From Cryptomeria japonica (lineage: Eukaryota; Streptophyta; Pinopsida; Cupressales; Cupressaceae), in assembly GCF_030272615.1 (NCBI RefSeq), contig NC_081412.1:139762747-139826746 (forward strand): a DNA stretch of 64,000 bases. Reading direction: 5' to 3'. Position numbers and translations under genes: made by a program. The notes below the pieces were generated by a model that was given only the letters and a program-made list of their open reading frames with translations, was not told the DNA's origin and did no database searches. Shown piece after piece: positions 57,091 through 64,000 of this stretch. The stretch's first letter is position 1. Every line of letters begins with the position of its first letter.

Positions 57091-57188
57091 CAAATTATAG
57101 TTTCATCATTAATACATATGTTAAGTGCAAGGAACATAAGGGTAATAATGATATTATGAAATCATTAATGTAGGGATATTACACATTA

Positions 57189-58632
57189 ATATTAATGTTT
57201 GCACCCCGAAGGATATGTAATTACTAAATCCTCAACATCAAAACTAGGGCCTTCTTAATCATTTGTGATCAACTTAGAATTTGGATCAATCTTGTCAAGA
57301 TCGATTGATTGCTCTTCCTTGACAGTACCTGATTTTTATTATATAGAAACTAGATTTGGAAATTGAAATGAAACAATGATTACAATAGAAAAACAATTGT
57401 AGGTGTGATGCCCTGACTTTTACAATAGTACATTAGCGGACAAAATACAGAGCAGCAATTATTGTTTACATGTTTTAAGCAAGGCTTCTTCAGCACTTTG
57501 CCTCCAAATCTCATCCCACGAGTTTGAGAATTGGCCACTCCAAGCATCCTACAGTCATCCCCTATCCTATACAATTCAAAGGTCAACCCCAAGAATATGT
57601 ATGATGGTTTTCCACAAAACACATATCCCAAGGCACATAAATTAGATTTTATGGGATAATTCATAACACCAATAATAAACAATTCTCAAAATTTTCAAGA
57701 AACACTAAAGCAAAAATAATTATTTTTCCCAAAATATCCAGGGACAGCCATTGTTGGATCTTGAAGCATCCTTCCCAAAATTTTCTCAAAACTTCAAATT
57801 TGCAAATTAAAAATTCCTAAAATAGTGTGTTGCCCTAAATCTATCCAACATCACGCTTTTCCAAACACAATAATTTTGTAAAGATTGGATAGGAGGGTTT
57901 AGAGAGTGAATTCACACATTTTCTTCAATTTTTTTCTTTTTTTTTTGTCAATTTTCAAATATCAAGAATACAAATGTTACCTCAAGGAATCCAATGTTAA
58001 TTCTAAAATGCTTCTCCCTTTTTCAACAATCCAATCCAAGCCACTCCAACAGGGCAAAATCCAGTTTTCTTTATAGAGGGTTTTTAAACCATGCTTTCTC
58101 TCCAGTTTGCCTTTTTCTGCCTAATGCATAATGAAAATAGAAATGCCTTTTTCTATATAAGAGCTTTTTTTACTGTTCACTTTTTAATCTAAGCTAATGT
58201 TTCCAAATGGATATTCTTTAGGAAATAATTCTAATTTCTACAATTTACTTACAATTAAATTAGAAATGCATATCACACAATATTAATATTTCCAATGGAT
58301 TATTAATTCTTTGTACACACCAAGAAAATGCAAAAACTATACTAAAATCACCCAAGAAGACACATTCACAGGTCTAACACATTGGGGATCCAGAATTGTA
58401 GTTGATTCAGATAATATTTTCATGGTTTTTTGACAACTCAAAGACTAGTAGGGTGAGATGGCTGGTAATATCCATGTGAATGTTCTCCACATGCCAACCA
58501 TTGGTCAAACTTGTAAATCTTTTGCACACTCAGTTGAATGTTACACACATTTGGGCACATTTGCCCAATACGTAACAATAGCCGAAATGAATGGTAGAAT
58601 TATGCAATTAAATAATAAACATATATAATAGG
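57189..58632. other. Non-coding sequence between two LTRs
   Basis: AT-rich; no exon, element end or RNA gene recognised. The minus-strand frame at 57380-57682 lacks any motif. A further WD40 exon was looked for and not found. Confidence 0.5.
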
Positions 58633-58637
58633 CATAA

Positions 58638-60144
58638 TGTCATGTCCCCTCCTTGATCGTTATATATATAGCATAAATGAAACAATTATTTTTAATAATA
58701 AATATAATATTTATCAACGAATAATTATTTGAAATTATTAAATATTAAATATTATTATTTAATATTTATTACTAATAATATTCTCAATATTTATTAATTA
58801 ATATTACTAATATTTAATTAATGTTCATTAATTTTTATTTGATATATATATATATATACACACACACATATATGGATATGAGCACATGTATATATCCGCA
58901 TACAAAATAGAGATGGAGCGAATAATGCAATACCCACATTATTACAGGCTACTAATACCTCGCCAAAGAGGAAGTTCAATTAATCTAACAAATATCGACT
59001 CATATCATGATTAAGGTATAAACCAAACAACAGCTGACCGAAATGAATCTTCTTAGGAAGAAGTTGACTAATCCAATGATTAGTCATAATCACAAATAAG
59101 ACAACGATTTGAAATAGCTAATGGCAAACTGATAGCTATGAAAAAGACATCGAAAATATTAAATCAGCGATTACTATTCTGAGGAAGCGATTAAGGGAAA
59201 GAAAAATAATCATTTGCACTGTCAAAATAATCTTAAGTCAAAGAGGTGTGATGCTTTATTAAGGGCTGCGATTTGATGAAGACACAACTCTTCATTAATT
59301 GAAGAGTCACAACTCCTAACGGAGGAAATTATATAAGGAAGAATCAGTATGTGAGAGATGGAGAGGGGGAAGAAAGAAAAAGGAGACAAGAAGACTAATT
59401 CAGAACTGTCTTAAAGATTACAGACAGCAACATCCTTGTTATTGGTGGTATGCGTGGGATGTATTTAATAAGTATGTTTAATATATGAAGCCCGATAATA
59501 TGTTTATGCAGAATTTAATGGTAATATTAATATAGTCTGCAATAAGTATGACAGTCATATTTAATATATAGTGGCAGACCAGATCTGATGCATGTCAGAT
59601 CTGTCTGCCTTTTCAGCCACCATTATACTAACAATTTATGTTTTTAGGCAGTAGTGGTATTAGTGATTTATACAAAAGGTAATTAGCAAATGTATTAATA
59701 ACTGGTAAATTAATAAATAGGTAACTAATAAATATATATATGATTTATAATATAATATAATGTATTTAATTGTTTATACGTTCAAATCAGAGTAAGGAAT
59801 AATATAAGGGTTATAAATATAAGTATTGATATAATAATAGATATTAATATAATAATTATAATTAATATAATATCTTTTAGAAACTGCTCTCTAGTAATGC
59901 ATACTAACTCATACAACTAGTAATTAATAAATAAATAAATGATTTATAAATGAATCAGAATAAGATTAATTATCTAGTATGGTAAATTAGCAAGTACTTG
60001 ATAGACTAAAGAAAGTTAGAATATCACAGATTTGATTCACGTTAAGATAGACTTGACTCTTAATCAAGTTAGTTTAAGTCACGAGTACTTTGAAATAGAT
60101 TAATTATGGTTAAAATAGACCAAACCCTAGTAGGGTACATTACA
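58638..60144. mobile_element. Solo LTR, 1.5 kb
   Basis: Starts TGTCATGTCCCC and ends GGTACATTACA, with a perfect 5-bp duplication CATAA on each side (58633-58637 and 60145-60149). It contains no retroelement genes. A TTATATAAGGAAG TATA-like box near 59331, preceded by ACTCTTCATT / AGAGTCACAACTCC phrases, suggests a promoter in + orientation. The ends relate it to the LTR at 52104-57183 and to fragments at 27668, 34391 and 34632. Solo LTRs form by recombination between the two LTRs of one element. Confidence 0.85.
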
Positions 60145-60149
60145 CATAA

Positions 60150-60440
60150 TTCAACTCACTCACTCTTTTAAGGTTGAATGATTCAATGCAATTAATCATT
60201 GAAAGAATAATTTGAAGGAGCTACGTCTATACACCCGACATATCATTAAATGAAAACAATGAAGCAAAAACACCCATCAATATAAACATATGCACTTATA
60301 TAAGAGTCTTATAATTCAATTATACATATATCGAATATATAACATAAATAGTACATTGGTATCCACAAGTGATCACCAATTCATAATACAAGATAATATA
60401 TCATAGTATCATACAACTTTGGTACTCCAAAACATGACGA
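60150..60440. other. Short non-coding stretch
   Basis: AT-rich sequence between the solo LTR and a hAT transposase fragment. It may be part of the damaged hAT, but no terminal repeat is visible. Confidence 0.4.
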
Positions 60441-60499
60441 AGAGAAATACACAAATGCCTATGGGAATTGTAGTAGGTATTTCGAAACTTTGTTTTATA

Positions 60500-60660
60500 G
60501 GTTCTTTCAACTTATTGTAGAGGTTGTGATTACAAACGACAAGTTATTCATTCGTTGTTGCATAATATATTTGTATATCTTGGAATTTGTGTGTTTCAAA
60601 ATATTCCAAGTATGCTCACAAGCGGATGAACTATATGGTGGGGTCAAAATGTGTGTTGCC
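60500..60660 (-). pseudogene. hAT transposase C-terminal fragment cut by an LTR
   Basis: The minus strand reads PPYSSSACEHTWNI and, further on, MQQRMNNLSFV. This is the same dimerisation-region pattern as CSASGCERNWSVFE and QQRLNDLVYV of the full transposase at 43934. It breaks off at 60660, exactly where the LTR of copia B begins, so the copia inserted into this transposase exon. The rest of the gene would lie beyond the copia element, outside the window. No terminal repeat was found on the left. Confidence 0.7.
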
Positions 60661-61374
60661 TGTTAAATTTGCACCCTAGATCAGTAATCAGATTTGTAAC
60701 ATTTAATTATGCCCTAGTTTATCAATCAGATTTATAACATTTGATTATCCCCTAGTTTATTAATCAGATTTGTAACTTAGTAAACTATAATCAAGTAAAC
60801 TCAAGAATGAAACAAGGAACCAAGAGACAAACACAAATACCCTGGGAAAACCTCCAAGGAGGAAAAACCCAGCATTAAAGACCCACAGGTCAGATTATGT
60901 ATTCACTCTTATTGCACAAATACAATACTTAGCTTTCTTTTCTGAATCTGATCTTTATATATCAGATCTGCCCTTTTGCATGTTTCAAGACTGCACCAAA
61001 ATGCCCTATATCCTCTTGAATAACTTCGCACAATCCTTGGATAAGTTCGCACAATCCTTGGATAAGTTCGCACAGCCTTCTTTAGTGATTTCACACTTCT
61101 TGTTTGCAGAGCTAATTCGCTGATTTCATGGATTATTGAATTGTGTTTGCACTTTAACTTTATTTATATGGATCTTTTTGACCAAGGTCAGCCTCAATCC
61201 TTTTTGGCGCCAATTTATATTTTGTGGCGTGAGGCCTTTTTGGTGTAGCGTGGAGGATGGGGTTGGACTTGTCTTGGGGCCACGCTACCCCTTAAAGATA
61301 GGACCCAGTCCTAAATGGGTTTGGATGTTGCCTTAAGGCAATCCGAACCCATCTTTCCCTAGTTATAAACAACA
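60661..61374 (-). repeat. 3' LTR of copia B
   Basis: 714 bp bounded by TG and CA (TGTTAAATTTGC on the left, AAACAACA on the right). It contains two short tandem repeats: a 44-bp unit with CAGATTTGTAACATTT at about 60685-60780, and a 22-bp unit AATCCTTGGATAAGTTCGCAC at about 61022-61078. CCTGGGAAAACCTCCAAGG near 60842 is a common LTR phrase. The right edge is set by the purine tract that follows. Confidence 0.85.
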
Positions 61375-61660
61375 CTCCCTCTTAACTAGGGAAGAAGAGA
61401 ATACATAATCTGAACCTTTAGAGTTCCATCTAGCACACAAGCATAGAATTACATCTTCCACCTAGCACACAAGCATAGGATGGTTCTAGCACACAAGCAT
61501 AGAAAGTGTAATACACAAGTGGGTCTTTACATGATTTACAATTTTCCATCTAGCACACAAGCATAGATTGAATACTTTTCATTCTTGCACACAAGCAAAG
61601 AATGATCAAAGCACAGTAGATAGAGTCACTGAGATTGGAGCTCCCTCTCAACAAGGGTTT
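61375..61660 (-). repeat. Polypurine tracts flanking a CTAGCACACAAGCATAG array
   Basis: A tract CTCCCTCTTAACTAGGG lies at 61375, directly against the LTR, and a second, similar tract CTCCCTCTCAACAAGGG at about 61641. Between them the phrase CTAGCACACAAGCATAG occurs about four times plus a variant. Copia A has the same arrangement (4973 and about 5662) with unrelated repeats between. Confidence 0.8.
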
Positions 61661-61731
61661 CATTTTCCACAATACCAAGTCTGTCTTTGAAGTATATCTG
61701 CAACCTGTTCATCTGTGCTAATATACTTTAG

Positions 61732-63330
61732 CTAAATGGCGCCTCTTTGCACCATATCCCGAATAAAGTGATAGTGCGTTTCCACATGTTTGGACCGGTC
61801 ATGGAACACAGGATTTACTGACATCTTTATATAGCTTTGATTATCACAATGAATGGTGGTAGGACCACTAGCTTGACCAAATAACTCAACTAGTAGTTTG
61901 CGAAGCCACACTGCTTCTTTGGATACAACGGATGCTGCAATGTACTCAACTTCTACAGTGCTTAATGCTACGGAAGATTGCTTTCTACATGCCCAAGAGA
62001 TCACTGCAGAGCCCAAATTGAAGCAAATACCCGAAGTACTTTTCCTATCCTTGACACTTCTTGCCCAATCTGAATCTGAATAGCCTTCCAAGAAGATTGA
62101 GGTATTAAGTGAATACTTCAGCCCATAACCAATAGTGCCACGTAGGTATCTTAGAATGTGCTTGGCAGCCACTAGGTGAACAAGTTTAGGCAAGCTCATG
62201 AATTGACTGATGGCATTCACAGCATAACAGATATCTGGCCTTGTATTGACTAGATACATCAAGGATCCAATCAACTGCCTGTACTCAGATGGATCTGCAA
62301 AATCAGAGTTAGCTGTAGAAACACTTAATTTCTTTAAGTTAGATTCCATAGGAGTATGCATGGGTTTACAATCCATCATTCTAAATCTTTTCAGAATATC
62401 AATAGTATATTTTCCTTGACTTAGAAAAAATTCATTGGAATTTTGCCATACTTCTAACCCTAGGAAGTAATGCATTGGACTTAAATCCTTCATTTCAAAT
62501 TCTGAGGCTAATTCTTTCTTACATCTTATGATTAGTTTATTTTCACCAATGAGAAATAAACCATCCACATACAAAACCAAAATAAGCATATCATCATCAT
62601 AAACCTTTAAGTAAATGTTATCATCAACATCATTCTTACGAAATCCTAAGCTTAGTAAATACTTATCAATTCTTTCATACCAAGCACGAGGAGCCTGTTT
62701 GAGCCCATATAAGGCTTTCTTCAACCTGCAAACATGAGAATCTCTTTTATGGATTACATAACCTTCTGGTTGCTCAATATAGACTTCCTCATCAATGACA
62801 CCATTGAGGAAGGCCGTCTTAACGTCCATTTGATGCAGTTCCCAACCTTTGGTTGCAGCAATAGCTATTATAGATCTAATAGAAGTATATCTAGCAACAG
62901 GAGCAAAAGTTTCTTCATAATCAATTCCTTCCTTTTGAGAGAAACCACGGGCTACAAACCTAGCTTTGTATTTTTCAATACTACCATCAGCATTATGCTT
63001 AATTTTGAACAACCACTTAGAAGAAACAACAGACTTACCTTTGGGTCTGGGTACAATGTCCCACACATCATTCTTGATGATAGACCCATACTCTTCATCC
63101 ATGGCTGATTTCCAAGCATGATGGGACATAGCTTCTTCGACATTGTGAGGTTCAGACTCAATGATATTACACATCACAGAAATGTAGTTGGCGTGGTTTT
63201 GGAATCTCCTGCTATCTCTAAAGGTTCCTCTGGGGGCAGCAAATCCTTCAGCATCTTGAATCGTGTTTCTAACCCAAAGTGGTCTCTTCTTGCAAACCAC
63301 AATATCCTGAGGTATATCGGCAGAGACCAT
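61732..63330 (-). pseudogene. Copia B reverse transcriptase and RNase H
   Basis: A 532-codon open stretch with the copia RVT_2 pattern: WKSAMDEEYGSIIKNDVWD, KARFVARGFSQKEGIDYEET, FAPVARYTSIR, VKTAFLNGVIDEEVYIEQPE, KKALYGLKQAPRAWYERID. RNase H follows with GYSDSDWARS, STSGICF, STVEVEYIAAS and IHCDNQSYIK. The RT catalytic box should read YVDD but is YVDG (Gly codon at 62560-62562), removing one metal-binding Asp. A stop follows GAI at about 61730, and a small deletion with a frame change removes the usual TKP-type tail before LGIVENETLVERE. The copy is therefore dead, although most of the frame is open. Confidence 0.93.
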
Positions 63331-63436
63331 GGGTTCTGAACTTCCTGATTCGGAAGGTCAGTGGACTCCTCCTGTATCTTAGGGTTAGCATCAACAATTG
63401 ATTCTTGATTTTCAATCACCATATTGTTATTGTCAG

Positions 63437-64000
63437 CTAATGAACCTTTAGATCTTTTGAAAGAATATCTTCTTCAAAAGTTACATCTCTACTTACCTCA
63501 ACATACCTTTGACCTGAAATGTAGATCCTGAAGGCTTTGGAAGATTCACTGTATCCCACTAGGATGCCTTTCTTTCCAGAGGGATCCAACTTGGTTCGTT
63601 TTTCAATAGGCACATGAGCATACACCGGGCTCCCGAATATCCTTAGGTGGCTGATGTCAGGTTTGATTCCTGTAAAGGCTTCTTTAGGAGTTACATTCTT
63701 TAGAGCACGATGAGGACATCTATTCTGAATGTATACTGCTGTTTTGGATGCTTCTGCCCATAGAAAAGGTTGTAGGTCTTGATCATGAATCATGGCTCTT
63801 GCAGCTTCAACAATGGTCTTGTTCTTTCTTTGAGCAACTCCATTTTGCTGAGGATTGTAGGGAACACAAAACTCTCTCTTAATTCTTGTCTTAACATAGA
63901 AGTCATAGAAACTACCCGAGGTGTACTCACCTCCATTGTCATACCTTAAACATTTAATTCGATTTCCCGTAGCGTTTTCAACTAAGGCTTTAAATTCTTT
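63437..64000 (-). pseudogene. Copia B integrase, partial
   Basis: Reads into the window from the right edge. CLRYDNGGEYTS carries the second catalytic Asp. PYNPQQNGVAQRKNKTIVEA follows, where the family has Glu in GVAERKN; here it is Gln (63830-63832), so the DDE triad is broken. The C-terminal part reads AVYIQNRCPHRAL, TPKEAFTGIKPDISHLRIFG and LVGYSESSKAFRIY. The frame ends at 63437 and the linker to RT continues in another frame (63422-63330). The N-terminal zinc region is outside the window. Confidence 0.9.

Larger units (their letters stand above)
52104..57183. mobile_element. Probable solo LTR with three nested insertions
   Basis: Starts TGTAATGTCCCC and ends GGGATATTACA, near-complementary ends, flanked by a perfect 5-bp duplication CATTA (52099-52103 and 57184-57188). 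Subtracting a LINE with its target copy (2924 bp) and a hAT MITE with its target copy (693 bp) leaves about 1.46 kb, close to the 1.5-kb solo LTR at 58638-60144 with related ends. No internal retroelement genes belong to it, hence solo LTR. It also contains a 0.3-kb CA-rich microsatellite and a possible promoter part after the LINE (TTTATATGGAGACG near 56139). Confidence 0.75.
60661..64000 (-). mobile_element. Ty1/copia retrotransposon B, 3' part (continues past window)
   Basis: The 3' LTR (60661-61374), polypurine tract, tandem repeats, RNase H, RT and integrase lie on the minus strand in normal order. Gag, protease and the other LTR are beyond the right edge. The LTR begins TGTTGTTTATAAC and ends TTTAACA in element sense. 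The target duplication cannot be tested here. Substitutions in the RT and integrase active sites and frameshifts show it is not autonomous. Confidence 0.92.

Overview
The window looks like nuclear DNA of a seed plant with a very large genome, most likely a conifer. That is an inference from multi-kilobase introns packed with nested, decayed transposons, low GC, and plant-type Ty1/copia, Ty3/gypsy chromovirus, L1-type LINE and hAT elements. There are no operons, bacterial genes, tRNA or rRNA genes.

The host gene I can support is on the + strand. Four short exons (10425-10625, 12115-12169, 26527-26625, 51279-51366) join in frame across consensus splice sites. They encode the end of an F-box followed by WD40 blades. 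The introns are about 1.5, 14.4 and 24.7 kb, so almost everything from 10.4 kb to at least 51.4 kb is intron. The gene's start and end lie outside the window or were not found.

Layout. 2201-7626: internally deleted copia element (minus strand) with intact gag; one LTR is split by a non-autonomous hAT (2612-4417) whose right end has been tandemly amplified. 7775-9051: hAT deletion derivative that keeps the last transposase exon. 16133-20897: candidate element carrying a single 1,067-codon frame of unknown function with five stops. 21014-23888: 5'-truncated LINE with a perfect 19-bp target duplication. 29-37 kb: LTR and LINE scraps and an unusual array of spaced quasi-palindromes (35678-36144). 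38421-49391: gypsy chromovirus with a near-complete hAT (43510-48264) nested in its integrase/chromodomain junction; the hAT carries a large palindromic array. 52104-57183: probable solo LTR holding a CA microsatellite, a second LINE and a GC-rich hAT MITE. 58638-60144: solo LTR. 60661-64000: 3' half of another copia element (minus strand) that interrupts a hAT transposase fragment.

Four hAT insertions are bounded by perfect 8-bp target duplications. Three of them share ACTCGGCGAGT-like subterminal motifs, so one family probably supplied an autonomous copy and several dependants. The strongest candidate for something undescribed is the unknown ORF element at 16-21 kb. The hAT family with its palindromic arrays and the quasi-palindrome array at 35.7-36.1 kb come next. 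All element boundaries are read from the sequence; family names come from recognised motifs, with no database search.
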